Shown piece after piece: positions 1 to 9,419 of a stretch of 64,000 nucleotides of DNA. The stretch covers positions 1-64,000 of the forward strand of contig SCRU01000152.1 of assembly GCA_004323695.1 (NCBI GenBank). Direction: 5' to 3'. The stretch's first letter is position 1, and each line of letters opens with the position of its first letter. The notes under the pieces are model-generated. The model made no database searches, was not told the DNA's origin, and worked only from the letters and a program-made list of their open reading frames with translations. The position numbers and the translations under genes were made by a program. The DNA is from Burkholderiaceae bacterium. GTDB taxonomy: Bacteria; Pseudomonadota; Gammaproteobacteria; Burkholderiales; Burkholderiaceae_C.

Positions 1-111
1 CGACGCCTCAAGGGCTTCCGCCGTATCTTCTCTCGCTTCGAGAAGCTCGACGTCATGTTCCTTGGATTCATCAGCTTCGCATTGATCGCCGATGGACTTC
101 GTTTGTGTTAA
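1..111 (+). mobile_element. C-terminal end of an IS5-family-type transposase, truncated by the window edge
   Basis: Frame 1 reads RRLKGFRRIFSRFEKLDVMFLGFISFALIADGLRLC* with stop TAA at 109-111. The FRRxFSRFxKLDVMFLGFxxFALIxDxLR pattern is typical of IS5-type transposase C-termini (recognised from memory). Confidence 0.7.
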
Positions 112-137
112 CACGCCCTAGTGAATATTGCTCACCA

Positions 138-1025
138 ATGGCTTCTGAAAATCTCAACGACCTGCAGGCATTTGTCGTTGTAGCGCGCGCACAAAGCTTT
201 ACCAGGGCGGCCGCGCAGCTGGGCGTGTCGCGCTCGGCTCTCAGCCACAGTATGCGGGCGCTGGAAGGCCGCTTGGGCGTGCGCCTGCTCACCCGCACGA
301 CGCGCAGCGTCTCCGTGACCGAAGCGGGGGGCCGCCTGCTGCAAACACTGGCGCCCAGGCTGGACGACATCGACGCCGAACTGGCCGCGCTCACCTCGCT
401 GCGCGACAAGCCTGCGGGCACGCTCCGTATCTCTGCACACGACCACGCCATCGTCACCGTGCTCTGGCCCAAGCTTTTACCGCTGCTGCGCGCCTACCCC
501 GATATTCGGCTGGAGTTTGGCATCGACTACGCCATGACGAATATCGTGGCCGAGCGTTTTGACGCCGGCATACGCTCGGGCGACCGGCTCGACAAAGACA
601 TGATCGCCGTGCGCATCAGTCCTGATCTGCGCATGGCCGTGGCCGCCTCGCCGGCGTACCTGCAGGGCAAGCCTGCGCTGCAAACCCCGCGCGACCTGAC
701 CGAGCACCACTGCATCAACCTGCGGCTGCCCACGCATGGAGGCCTGTACGCCTGGGAATTCGAGAAAGACGGCCAGTCGCTCAACGTGCGCGTAACCGGC
801 CAGGTCACCTTGAACAACACCTTCCTGATGCTGCGCGCCGCGCTGGACGGCATGGGCCTGACTTACGTACCGCTGGATCTGCTGCAGCCGCACTTTGACC
901 GGGGCGAGCTGGTCCCCGTGCTGCAAGACTGGTGGCCCAGCTTTCCCGGCTACTACCTGTACTACGCCAACCGCAGGCAACAGTCGCCGGCACTGGCCCT
1001 GGTCATAGAGGCGTTAAGAATCTAG
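138..1025 (+). CDS. LysR-family transcriptional regulator
   Basis: N-terminal wHTH (LNDLQAFVVVARAQSFTRAAAQLGVSRSALSHSMRALEGRLGVRLLTRTTRSVSVTEAG) followed by a substrate-binding-like domain. ATG at 138 preferred over the ORF start at 105. Confidence 0.93.
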   Translation: MASENLNDLQAFVVVARAQSFTRAAAQLGVSRSALSHSMRALEGRLGVRLLTRTTRSVSVTEAGGRLLQTLAPRLDDIDAELAALTSLRDKPAGTLRISAHDHAIVTVLWPKLLPLLRAYPDIRLEFGIDYAMTNIVAERFDAGIRSGDRLDKDMIAVRISPDLRMAVAASPAYLQGKPALQTPRDLTEHHCINLRLPTHGGLYAWEFEKDGQSLNVRVTGQVTLNNTFLMLRAALDGMGLTYVPLDLLQPHFDRGELVPVLQDWWPSFPGYYLYYANRRQQSPALALVIEALRI

Positions 1026-1201
1026 GATCAGGGTGTCCCGTGCATAGCGCCGACAAAAGTCGGATGGCTTGGCCGCTTGCGGACGCGGGCGCCACGCATG
1101 GATACCCACGAACTCTCGTGCCGGTCGGCGAGACCCTGCTCGCCGCTTGGCTCTGAGCATGCCGCGCGCTCGGCCTCGGGGCAGCGCCTCAGTAGGTCGC
1201 G

Positions 1202-1619
1202 TCAGTTGCCCTTGGGCGGCAGCACCTGGCCGCGGATCTCGCCGCTCCGATAGTCGTTGGTGTGAACATTGATGTACATGTCACCGGCTTCGAACATCTT
1301 GGCGTTGTCCGGGAACAGCGTGGCCTCGCCTTTGATCGGGCTCGTGACTTCCATGCTGCCTTTTTGCGAGAGCCAGACCTTCACGCCGGCGTTTTTGCCC
1401 GCCTCGGCAGGCCCGTGGAAGTGCGCCATCGTGGCCGGGCTCGGCAGTCCGCTGAAGCTGATGTTCCAGGTGACGGCCCGCGTGCTGGCGTCGTATGTGA
1501 ACTCTGCGTTGCCGCTGCCCGCGGTCTGCACCGGCGGGATCTTGGGCGCCCGTCAACGGTACGGCAAAGGAGACCAGCGCCGCTGGCGGGCCACGGAGCT
1601 GAGACAAGGATAGGCGCAA
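1202..1619 (-). pseudogene. CHRD-domain protein, apparently frameshifted and lacking a recognisable signal peptide
   Basis: ORF 1202..1531 gives QTAGSGNAEFTYDASTRAVTWNISFSGLPSPATMAHFHGPAEAGKNAGVKVWLSQKG...EIRGQVLP (CHRD). The expected upstream AVPLTGAQ segment is in another frame (ORF 1281..1619). Confidence 0.6.
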
Positions 1620-1673
1620 GGCGCCGCCAAGTCCAGGCCATCGGCGCGATGCTGGTAGAGGGCGGGAATTCGT

Positions 1674-2504
1674 TCACGCCAGTCCAAAGCGCTGGCGAAT
1701 CCCGAGCAGCAGCGCCTCTTCTCCGAGCTCCTTGCGCATCTGCATCGCGGCGAGCGCATCGTCGCCCACCACGTAGCGCACCTGGGCGCTGCCGTCGGTC
1801 GCCGCGTCGTACAGCGCCTGGGCCAATTGCTCCGCTGTCGCGCCGGCCGAGGCTCGATTCGCCTGGAAGGTACCCATGACCTTGCGGATCGATTCCGCGT
1901 AAGGGCCGCCGTCGCCCTCGAAGGTGCGCGCCAGTGAGCGGCCCGAGAAGTCGGTCGCCACCGCGCCCGGCGCCATCACCTTGACCCGGATGTCGAACGG
2001 CGCGAGTTCGTGGCTTAGCGATTCGGAAAAACCGACCACCGCGTACTTCGACGCCGCGTAAACGGAATACAGCGGCATCGCGATCAGCCCGGTCAGCGAG
2101 GCCACATTGACGATCACCCCGCTGCCGCGCTGGCGCATGTGGGGCAGCACGGCGCGCGTCACGGCAAATACGCCATCCACGTTGGTCCTGAACTCGCGGC
2201 TGATTGCCTCCGGGGTGGCGCTCTCGAACGGACCGAACAGGCCGTAACCGGCGTTGTTGATCAGCACGTCGATCTGCCCGAAGCGCTCCAGCGTACGCGC
2301 GACCGCCGCGTCGACCGACTGCTGGTCGGTCACGTCCAGCGCAAACTTTTCGACACGGCCCGAGCCCTGCTCGAACTGGACCGCCTCGGGCTTGCGCAGC
2401 GTCGCGGCCACGTTCCAGCCCTGCTCGGCAAAGTGGCGCACCGTGGCGGCGCCGATGCCCGTGGAACAACCGGTGATCAGAACAGTTTTGGCACTCATTG
2501 GCAA
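1674..2504 (-). CDS. SDR-family NAD(P)-dependent oxidoreductase
   Basis: TGCSTGIGAATVRHF Rossmann motif, NNAGYG, and YxxSK-type YAASKYAV active site. Confidence 0.93.
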   Translation of the reverse strand: MPMSAKTVLITGCSTGIGAATVRHFAEQGWNVAATLRKPEAVQFEQGSGRVEKFALDVTDQQSVDAAVARTLERFGQIDVLINNAGYGLFGPFESATPEAISREFRTNVDGVFAVTRAVLPHMRQRGSGVIVNVASLTGLIAMPLYSVYAASKYAVVGFSESLSHELAPFDIRVKVMAPGAVATDFSGRSLARTFEGDGGPYAESIRKVMGTFQANRASAGATAEQLAQALYDAATDGSAQVRYVVGDDALAAMQMRKELGEEALLLGIRQRFGLA

Positions 2505-2540
2505 ATCTCCGTTTGGTTAAAGAACAAAAAAATGCCGGGC

Positions 2541-3113
2541 TCAAGCCTTCAGGGCATCCCAGCACATCGAAAAAGCCGCAGTCCGGCTGGCCTCGTCATC
2601 GGGCAGCTCGCCGCCGCGGATCAGGCGCGCCGCCTCGCGCACGGATGCGATGAAGTTCGCGGCGAGCAGCGCGACCGGCACATTCTTGAGCACCTCGTGG
2701 CGCCGCCCCTCGTCCAGCGCCTCCGAGAACGCCCCCATGGCGGAAGCCACCATGCGCTGGCTGCGCTCGCGAAACCAGGGCGAGGCCGCGAACTGCTCCT
2801 GGAAGGACGCCTCGGCAAAGTGCGCGAGCCGGTTGTGCAGCATGGCGAGCCACACCGCGCGGGCTCTGGCGCGCAGCGGCGCCCTGGCGTCGTAGGCGTG
2901 CATCAGGCGATGGGCGGTGGCCGTCTTGGCCTGCTCGTAGAGCTGGACCAGCAGCTCATCCTTGGACGGGTAGTAGACGTACAGCGTAGCCGTGGCAATG
3001 TTCGCGGCGCGCGCGATGTCCGACATCGTCAAAGCGGCCAGACCCGATTCGGCGACAAGGCGAAACGTCGCCTGCGCGATCGCCCGTTGCTTTTCGTCGT
3101 CTTTGGGTTTCAT
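2541..3113 (-). CDS. TetR/AcrR-family transcriptional regulator
   Basis: N-terminal HTH (AIAQATFRLVAESGLAALTMSDIARAANIATATLYVYYPSKDELLVQLY). Confidence 0.93.
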   Translation of the reverse strand: MKPKDDEKQRAIAQATFRLVAESGLAALTMSDIARAANIATATLYVYYPSKDELLVQLYEQAKTATAHRLMHAYDARAPLRARARAVWLAMLHNRLAHFAEASFQEQFAASPWFRERSQRMVASAMGAFSEALDEGRRHEVLKNVPVALLAANFIASVREAARLIRGGELPDDEASRTAAFSMCWDALKA

Positions 3114-3127
3114 GATGGAAACTTTAA

Positions 3128-3143
3128 CCGAACAATCGTTCGG
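3128..3143. promoter_or_regulatory. Candidate TetR-type operator CCGAACAATCGTTCGG
   Basis: 14 of 16 positions are self-complementary. It lies about 15 bp upstream of the TetR start (3113). Confidence 0.65.
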
Positions 3144-3234
3144 CTGTAAAGCGCATTTTTAACAGGACATGGCCTTAATCATGGAGACCTGTACACACGC
3201 CCCAAAACAGGAATGGCGATACTGAGATACTGAT

Positions 3235-3624
3235 TTACCTGGCGTTTCGCATCGGCGCCGCTCCCGGAAGCGCTTGCCTGGATTGGCAGTTGGCCAGCAT
3301 CGGCGGCGCATTGTCCCCGGTCATTCCATCGTACAGCGTCGCGCTGGGCCCCTTGGTCCACCAGACATAGCGGCCGGCGACGTATCGGGCACCCGAGGCC
3401 GACAGCGTGTCGACGAACAGCATCGTCTTGCCTCCGATGCGCAGCAGCGCAAAGCCCTGGCCGTTGCGCGCGTTCAGGTAGCGCGCCGTGATCGTTTTGC
3501 CACCGTCGCAGGTGTAATGCACCCGACTGCGCGTGGCGATGTCGATACCCGCCACGCCAAGGGGTGCCGCCATTGCGTGCAGGGGTCCGAGGGCCAGCAG
3601 CAAAGTCATCAGCAGTCTTTTCAC
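3235..3624 (-). CDS. MliC-like (C-type lysozyme inhibitor) periplasmic protein
   Basis: Signal peptide MKRLLMTLLLALGPLHAMAA, then VHYTCDGGKTITARYLN...FVDTLSASGARYVAGRYVWWTKGPSATLYD, an MliC-like pattern. Confidence 0.75.
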   Translation of the reverse strand: MKRLLMTLLLALGPLHAMAAPLGVAGIDIATRSRVHYTCDGGKTITARYLNARNGQGFALLRIGGKTMLFVDTLSASGARYVAGRYVWWTKGPSATLYDGMTGDNAPPMLANCQSRQALPGAAPMRNAR

Positions 3625-3666
3625 CGGCTTTTTCCCTCAGATGTTTCGGGCGGCACCATGGCGCGT

Positions 3667-4830
3667 TCAGCGCGACCCCAGCCCCATCGCGCGCGAAATC
3701 ACCTCCTTCATGACCTCGTTCGTGCCGCCGTAGATGCGCTGCACGCGCGCGTCGGCGTAGGCGCGCGTGATCGGGTATTCCCACATGTAGCCATAGCCGC
3801 CAAACAGTTGCACGCATTCGTCCATCACCTTGCACTGCAGGTCGCTGCACCAATACTTTGCCATGCTGGCGGTGGCGGTATCGAGTTTGCCCTGAGTAAT
3901 CAGTTCGCAGCATTTGTCCACGAACACACGCGCCACCTGCACCTCGGTCTGCAGTTCGGCCAAGGCGTACCGGGTGTTCTGGTACGCAGCGACGGGCTGG
4001 CCGAAGACCTTGCGCTCCTTCACATAGGCCACGGTCCAGTCGATGGCCGCCTGCGCCGAGGCCACGGCGGTAATGGCGATCTGCAGGCGCTCCCAGGGCA
4101 GTTGCTCCATCAGGCAGATGAAGCCCCGATTTTCCTGCGCCGCGCCGCCCAGCAGGTTATCAAAGGGCACGCGCACGTTGTCGAAGAACAGCTCGCTCGT
4201 GTCCTGCGCCTTCAGCCCCAGCTTTTTCAGGCGCTTGCCTTTCTCGAAGCCCGGCATGCCGCGCTCCACCAGCAGCAGGCTGGTGCCCTTGGCCCCGGCG
4301 GCGGGGTCGGTCTTGGCCACCACGATCACCAGGTCGGCGTGCCAGCCGTTGGTGATGAACGTCTTGCTGCCATTCAACAGGTAGCTGCCGTCGGGCTGCT
4401 TCAGGGCCGTACTCTTGACGCCCTGCAGGTCCGAGCCCGCGGCCGGCTCGGTCATGGCGATGGCACCCACCATCTCGCCGCTGGCCAGCAGCGGCAGGTA
4501 CTTCTTCTTTTGCGCTTCGGTGCCGTAGTGCAGGATGTACGGCGCCACGATCTCGCTGTGCAGGCCAAAGCCAATGCCGGTAAAGCCGCCGCGCGCCAGC
4601 TCTTCCATCTGCGCCACGCTGTAGAGCTTGTCGGCGCCCGCGCCGCCGTATTCCTCGGGCAGCGTCATGCACAAAAAACCGTTGGCGCCGGCCTTGCGCC
4701 AGACCTCGCGGTCCACATAGCCCTGCTCTTCCCAGGCTTCGTGGTGCGGCGCGATCTCCTTGTCCAGGAAGCGGTGAAAACTGTCACGAAAGGCTTCGTG
4801 GTCGGGGCTGAACAGGTTGCGTTCAATCAT
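3667..4830 (-). CDS. acyl-CoA dehydrogenase
   Basis: GAIAMTEPAAGSDLQGVKSTA, NGSKTFITNG, and C-terminal QLFGGYGYMWEYPITRAYADARVQRIYGGTNEVMKEVISR. Start taken at MIERNLF. Confidence 0.95.
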   Translation of the reverse strand: MIERNLFSPDHEAFRDSFHRFLDKEIAPHHEAWEEQGYVDREVWRKAGANGFLCMTLPEEYGGAGADKLYSVAQMEELARGGFTGIGFGLHSEIVAPYILHYGTEAQKKKYLPLLASGEMVGAIAMTEPAAGSDLQGVKSTALKQPDGSYLLNGSKTFITNGWHADLVIVVAKTDPAAGAKGTSLLLVERGMPGFEKGKRLKKLGLKAQDTSELFFDNVRVPFDNLLGGAAQENRGFICLMEQLPWERLQIAITAVASAQAAIDWTVAYVKERKVFGQPVAAYQNTRYALAELQTEVQVARVFVDKCCELITQGKLDTATASMAKYWCSDLQCKVMDECVQLFGGYGYMWEYPITRAYADARVQRIYGGTNEVMKEVISRAMGLGSR

Positions 4831-4874
4831 GGTGGGTCTTGGCGAGTGTCGCGGGTTGGACGGAGTGTTGATAT

Positions 4875-4900
4875 TTTTACAGAGCAAATGCTTTGTGAAA
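4875..4900. promoter_or_regulatory. Candidate operator palindrome TTTTACAGAGCAAATGCTTTGTGAAA in a divergent promoter region
   Basis: 10 of 13 position pairs are complementary. Lies between the divergent acyl-CoA dehydrogenase and thiolase genes. Confidence 0.45.
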
Positions 4901-4935
4901 TGAATATACTGCAAGGTCCACTTTGAGGATCGGCC

Positions 4936-6141
4936 ATGACTGAAGCATTTGTGTATGACGCCATTCGCACCCCCCGCGGCAAGGGCAAGAAGGATGGAAG
5001 CCTTTACGAGGTCAAGCCCGTGAATCTGCTGGCCGGAGTGCTATCAGAGTTGCAGCGCCGCAATGACTTTGACACGGCGCAGGTGGACGACGTGGTAATG
5101 GGCGTGGTCTCGCCCATCGGCGAGCAGGGCTCGGTGATCGCCAAGGTGGCCGCGCTCAAGGCCGGCTGGGACTGGCGCTGCTCGGGCGTGCAGATCAACC
5201 GCTTTTGCGCCTCGGGCCTGGAGGCGGTGAACCTGGCCGCCCAGAAGGTTCGCTCCGGCTGGGAAGACATCGTGGTGGCTGGCGGCGTGGAGAGCATGAG
5301 CCGCGTGCCGATCGGCTCGGACGGCGGCGCCTGGGCACAGGACCCCGAGACGAACAGCGCCACCGCCTTCGTGCCGCAGGGCATCGGCGCGGACCTGATC
5401 GCCACGCTCTCGGGCTTCACGCGGGGCGACGTGGACGCCTTTGCCATGGAGAGCCAGCAGCGCGCTGCGAAGGCGCGCGAGGGCGGCCTGTTTGCGCGCT
5501 CGGTCGTGCCGGTGAAAGACGCGCTGGACCAGATCATCCTGGACGAGGATGAATTCATCAAGCCGCGCACGACGATGGAGGGGCTGGCCGGGCTGCGCCC
5601 CGCCTTCGAGCAGCTCGGTGCCCTGGGGTTCGATCAGGTGGCGCTCACGCGCTATCCGCAGGTCGAACGCATTCACCACGTGCACCACGCCGGCAATTCG
5701 TCGGGCATCGTGGATGGCGCGGCGGCCGTGCTGATTGGCTCCGAGGCCGCGGGCAAGACGCATGGCTTCACGCCGCGCGCGCGCATCGTGGCGGCAGCGC
5801 TGAGCGGCGCCGACCCGACCATCATGCTGACCGGGCCGATGCCCGCCGCGCGCAAGGCGCTGGCCAAGGCCGGAATGACCATCGACCAGATCGACCTGTT
5901 CGAGGTCAACGAAGCCTTTGCCGCCGTGCCGATGAAATTCATGCAGGAAATGAACGTGCCGCACGACAAGGTCAACGTGAACGGCGGCGCCATTGCCATG
6001 GGGCATCCGCTGGGCGCAACCGGCGCGATGATCCTGAACACGCTGATCGACGAGCTGCACCGGCGCAAGCTGCGCTACGGCCTGGCCACGTTGTGCGTGG
6101 GCGGCGGCATGGGGATCGCCACGATTGTCGAGCGGATTTAG
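4936..6141 (+). CDS. acetyl-CoA C-acyltransferase (thiolase)
   Basis: [19 protein letters not shown] active-site Cys, [19 protein letters not shown], and [14 protein letters not shown]. Confidence 0.96.
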   Translation: MTEAFVYDAIRTPRGKGKKDGSLYEVKPVNLLAGVLSELQRRNDFDTAQVDDVVMGVVSPIGEQGSVIAKVAALKAGWDWRCSGVQINRFCASGLEAVNLAAQKVRSGWEDIVVAGGVESMSRVPIGSDGGAWAQDPETNSATAFVPQGIGADLIATLSGFTRGDVDAFAMESQQRAAKAREGGLFARSVVPVKDALDQIILDEDEFIKPRTTMEGLAGLRPAFEQLGALGFDQVALTRYPQVERIHHVHHAGNSSGIVDGAAAVLIGSEAAGKTHGFTPRARIVAAALSGADPTIMLTGPMPAARKALAKAGMTIDQIDLFEVNEAFAAVPMKFMQEMNVPHDKVNVNGGAIAMGHPLGATGAMILNTLIDELHRRKLRYGLATLCVGGGMGIATIVERI

Positions 6142-6211
6142 AGCTTTTTCACCCTTTAGCCCATATGCGGCGATGTCAGGTAGCTAGCAATTTCATAGTA
6201 AACGGACGCCC

Positions 6212-8359
6212 ATGAAAACCATTCGATACGAACTCGCCGACGGCATCGCCACCCTCACCTTCGACGAGCCCGGCTCGCCCGTCAATACCATGTGCCAGCA
6301 ATGGCAGCAGGACATGACCGAAGTCACCGCGCAGGTGGTGAAGGACAAGGACGCGATCAAGGGCATCGTCCTGGCATCAAGCAAGAGCACCTTTTTTGCG
6401 GGCGCCGATCTCAAAGGGACCATGCGCCTGAAGCCATCGGACGCCGGCATGGTGTTCACCGAGATCCAGCAACTCAAAAAGAACTTTCGTACGCTGGAGA
6501 CACTGGGCAAACCAGTGGTGGCCTGCATCAACGGTGCCGCGCTCGGCGGCGGTTGGGAAGTGGCGCTCGCGGCGCACCACCGGATCGCCGTGGACGACAA
6601 AAAAATCCAGCTGGGCTTGCCCGAAATCACGCTCGGACTGATTCCCGGCGCCAGCGGTATCACCAAAATGACGCGCCTGCTGGGCCTGATGGCCGCACAG
6701 CCCTACATCCTGGAGAGCAAGCTGTTCGGCCCGCGCGAGGCGCTGGAACTCGGCCTGGTGCACGAGCTGGTGAGCGACGCCGGCCAGCTGCGCGACAAGG
6801 CGCTGGCCTGGATTGCCGCCAACCCGACAGCGCAGCAACCGTGGGACGCGAAGGACTACAAAATCCCGGGCGGCACACCAGCCAACCCGAAAATTGCCGC
6901 CGCATTGACGGTGGCGCCGGCGATGCTGAACAAGACCACGCGCGGCCTGTACCCTGCCCCGCAATTCGCGCTGGATGCCATGGTCGAGGGCACGCAGGTG
7001 GACTTCGACACCGCCCTGCGTATCGAGAGCCGCTATCTGGCGCGGCTGATCGTGAGTCCGGTGGCGAAGAACATGATCAACACGTTCTTCTTCAACCAGA
7101 ACGCGATCAAGAGCGGACAGTCACGCCCCAGGGACGTTCCCCGCTACAAGCCGGCGAAGGTCGGCATCCTCGGCGCCGGCATGATGGGCGCGGGCATTGC
7201 CTATGTGCAGGCGAGCCAGGGCATTGCCACGGTGCTGAAGGACGTGAGCCTGGACAAGGCCGAACACGGCAAGGCCTACAGCGTCAAGCTGACCCGCCCG
7301 CGCATCGAAAAAGGCCGCATGAGCCCGTACGACCAGAAGGCGCTGCTCGATCGCATCACGCCCACCGAGAAGGCGGGTGACCTCCAGGGTTGTGATCTGA
7401 TCATCGAGGCCGTGTTCGAACAGCGCGACTTGAAGGGCAAGGTGACGCAAGAGGCCGAACCCCTGCTGGCGCCCGGCGGCTTTTTTGCCACCAACACTTC
7501 GACGCTGCCGATCACGGGCCTGGCCAAGGCCAGCACCAGGCCCGAAAAATTCATCGGCATCCACTTCTTCAGCCCGGTGGACAAGATGAAGCTGGTGGAG
7601 ATCATTCGCGGCAAGCAGACCGACGACGAAACCGTGGCGCGCGCGTTCGACTATGTGCAGGCGCTTGGCAAGACTCCGATCGTGGTGAACGATTCGCGCG
7701 GCTTCTATACCAGCCGCACCTTTGGCACCTTCGTGATGGAAGGTGCCGCGATGCTGGGTGAAGGCATTCCGGCGCCCGTGATTGAAAACGCCGGTATCCA
7801 GTGCGGCATGCCGGTGGGCCCGCTGGCCGTGCTGGACGAGACAGCGCTATCTTTGAGCGTTCATGTGCTGGACCAAACGCGCGCCGACTACCGTGCGGAC
7901 GGCAAGACCTACGTGGCGACCCCGGGTGAACTGCTGGTGGAGCGCATGGTGAAGGAATACCAGCGTCCGGGCCGCGCTGGCGGCGGCGGTTTTTATGACT
8001 ATCCGACAGAGAAGGGTGCGCGCAAGAGCCTGTGGCCGCAGCTGAAGCCGCTTTTCGAAAAGCCTACCGCGGACTGGAGCATCGAAGAAATCAAGGACCG
8101 CCTGCTATACCGCCAGGCCGTCGAGACCGCGCGCTGCCTGTCGGAGAACGTGCTGACCACCGTGTTCGAGGCCAACGTCGGCTCCATCTTCGGCATCGGC
8201 TTCCCGGCCTGGACCGGCGGCGCCATGCAGTTCATCTACAGCATGGGGATCGACGCCTTCGTGCAGCGCGCCGATGCGCTGGCGGCCCGATTCGGTCGGG
8301 GCTTCGCCTTGAGCAGCGAGGTCAAGGACACGATCCGCAAACACCATCCGGTGTACTGA
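6212..8359 (+). CDS. 3-hydroxyacyl-CoA dehydrogenase/enoyl-CoA hydratase bifunctional protein (FadJ/FadB-like)
   Basis: N-terminal crotonase fold (KSTFFAGADLK, CINGAALGGGWEVALAAHHRIA) and HAD-type Rossmann domain (VGILGAGMMGAGIAYVQA, TNTSTLPITGLA, GIHFFSPVDKMKLVEII). Confidence 0.95.
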   Translation: MKTIRYELADGIATLTFDEPGSPVNTMCQQWQQDMTEVTAQVVKDKDAIKGIVLASSKSTFFAGADLKGTMRLKPSDAGMVFTEIQQLKKNFRTLETLGKPVVACINGAALGGGWEVALAAHHRIAVDDKKIQLGLPEITLGLIPGASGITKMTRLLGLMAAQPYILESKLFGPREALELGLVHELVSDAGQLRDKALAWIAANPTAQQPWDAKDYKIPGGTPANPKIAAALTVAPAMLNKTTRGLYPAPQFALDAMVEGTQVDFDTALRIESRYLARLIVSPVAKNMINTFFFNQNAIKSGQSRPRDVPRYKPAKVGILGAGMMGAGIAYVQASQGIATVLKDVSLDKAEHGKAYSVKLTRPRIEKGRMSPYDQKALLDRITPTEKAGDLQGCDLIIEAVFEQRDLKGKVTQEAEPLLAPGGFFATNTSTLPITGLAKASTRPEKFIGIHFFSPVDKMKLVEIIRGKQTDDETVARAFDYVQALGKTPIVVNDSRGFYTSRTFGTFVMEGAAMLGEGIPAPVIENAGIQCGMPVGPLAVLDETALSLSVHVLDQTRADYRADGKTYVATPGELLVERMVKEYQRPGRAGGGGFYDYPTEKGARKSLWPQLKPLFEKPTADWSIEEIKDRLLYRQAVETARCLSENVLTTVFEANVGSIFGIGFPAWTGGAMQFIYSMGIDAFVQRADALAARFGRGFALSSEVKDTIRKHHPVY

Positions 8360-8429
8360 AACGGGCTGCGGCCGTTTAGGCCGTCTCGCCTCCAGCGCGG
8401 AGATAAATACTTGACGTAGTCATGTATCT

Positions 8430-8446
8430 GCTTGACAATGTCAAGC
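8430..8446. promoter_or_regulatory. Perfect palindrome GCTTGACA-A-TGTCAAGC, candidate MarR autoregulatory operator
   Basis: 8-bp perfect arms with a 1-nt centre. Overlaps or abuts the possible start codons (8432/8438/8447) of the MarR-GNAT gene. Confidence 0.6.
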
Positions 8447-9382
8447 ATGAACACCGCCACCGCCTCAAAAGATGACATCAGGGCCGTCCGCGCCTTCAAC
8501 CGCTTCTACACGCAGCGCATCGGCGTACTCGACCCTTACCTGGGCAGCGAGCTCGCATTGACACAGGTGCGCGTGCTGTATGAGCTGGCGCATCGCGACC
8601 AGCCCACCGCTGCCGAGCTGGGCCGCGACCTGGCGCTGGATGCGGGCTACCTGAGCCGCATCCTGCGCAACTTCGAGACCAGGGGCTGGCTGGCGCGGGT
8701 ACCGTCGCCGGCCGACGCACGGCAAAGCCTGCTCCAGCTCACCGACGCCGGCCACCAGGCTTTCGCGCCGCTGCAGCAGAAGTCGCGCGACCAGGCGGCC
8801 GCCCTGCTCGGCGCCTTGCCCGCAGCGGACCAGCGCCGGCTGATCGAGGCGATGGCCACGGTGCAGCGGCTACTGAGCCCGGCGCCGGTGGCGGCCGCTC
8901 CCCGCACCGTGCTGCTGCGCGAACCGAAATCCGGCGACATGGGCTGGGTAGTGCAGCAGCATGGCGAGATCTACGCCCGCGAATACGGCTGGGACAGCGA
9001 TTTCGAAGCGCTGGTGGCCGACATCGCCGCCAGGTTCATCAAGCACTTCCGCCCCGACTGCGAACGCTGCTGGATCGCAGAACTGGACGGCGAGCGGGTC
9101 GGCTCCGTACTGGTTGCGCGCAGGAGCGCGACGGTCGCGCAGCTGCGGCTGCTGATCCTTACGCCCGGCGCGCGCGGATTCGGCCTGGGCGCGCGGCTGA
9201 CCGACGAATGCCTGGCGTTCGCGCGCGCCAAGGGCTACCGCAAGATGGTGCTATGGACCAACAGCAACCTGCTCGCGGCGCGCGCGATCTATGCGCGGCG
9301 CGGCTTTCAGCTGACCAAGAGCGAGCCCTATCACGGCTACGGCCACGACCTGGTCGGTGAAACCTGGGAGCTAAAGCTGTGA
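8447..9382 (+). CDS. MarR-type HTH fused to GNAT N-acetyltransferase
   Basis: MarR wHTH (LTQVRVLYELAHRDQPTAAELGRDLALDAGYLSRILRNFETRGWLAR), then GNAT (LRLLILTPGARGFGLGARLTDECLAFARAKGYRKMVLWTNSNLLAARAIYARRGF). Start could also be 8432 or 8438. Confidence 0.92.
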   Translation: MNTATASKDDIRAVRAFNRFYTQRIGVLDPYLGSELALTQVRVLYELAHRDQPTAAELGRDLALDAGYLSRILRNFETRGWLARVPSPADARQSLLQLTDAGHQAFAPLQQKSRDQAAALLGALPAADQRRLIEAMATVQRLLSPAPVAAAPRTVLLREPKSGDMGWVVQQHGEIYAREYGWDSDFEALVADIAARFIKHFRPDCERCWIAELDGERVGSVLVARRSATVAQLRLLILTPGARGFGLGARLTDECLAFARAKGYRKMVLWTNSNLLAARAIYARRGFQLTKSEPYHGYGHDLVGETWELKL

Positions 9383-9419
9383 ATGCGCGGCAGCCGCCCG
9401 TTCGCGGCCCGGCTCGATC

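Noticed and set aside
1049-1062. CCGAC-AAAA-GTCGG hairpin after LysR as a terminator
   Set aside because: Only a 5-bp stem and no following T-tract, so support is too weak.
1381-2565. 394-aa minus-strand ORF
   Set aside because: Out-of-frame shadow of the SDR gene (1674-2504) running into the CHRD region.
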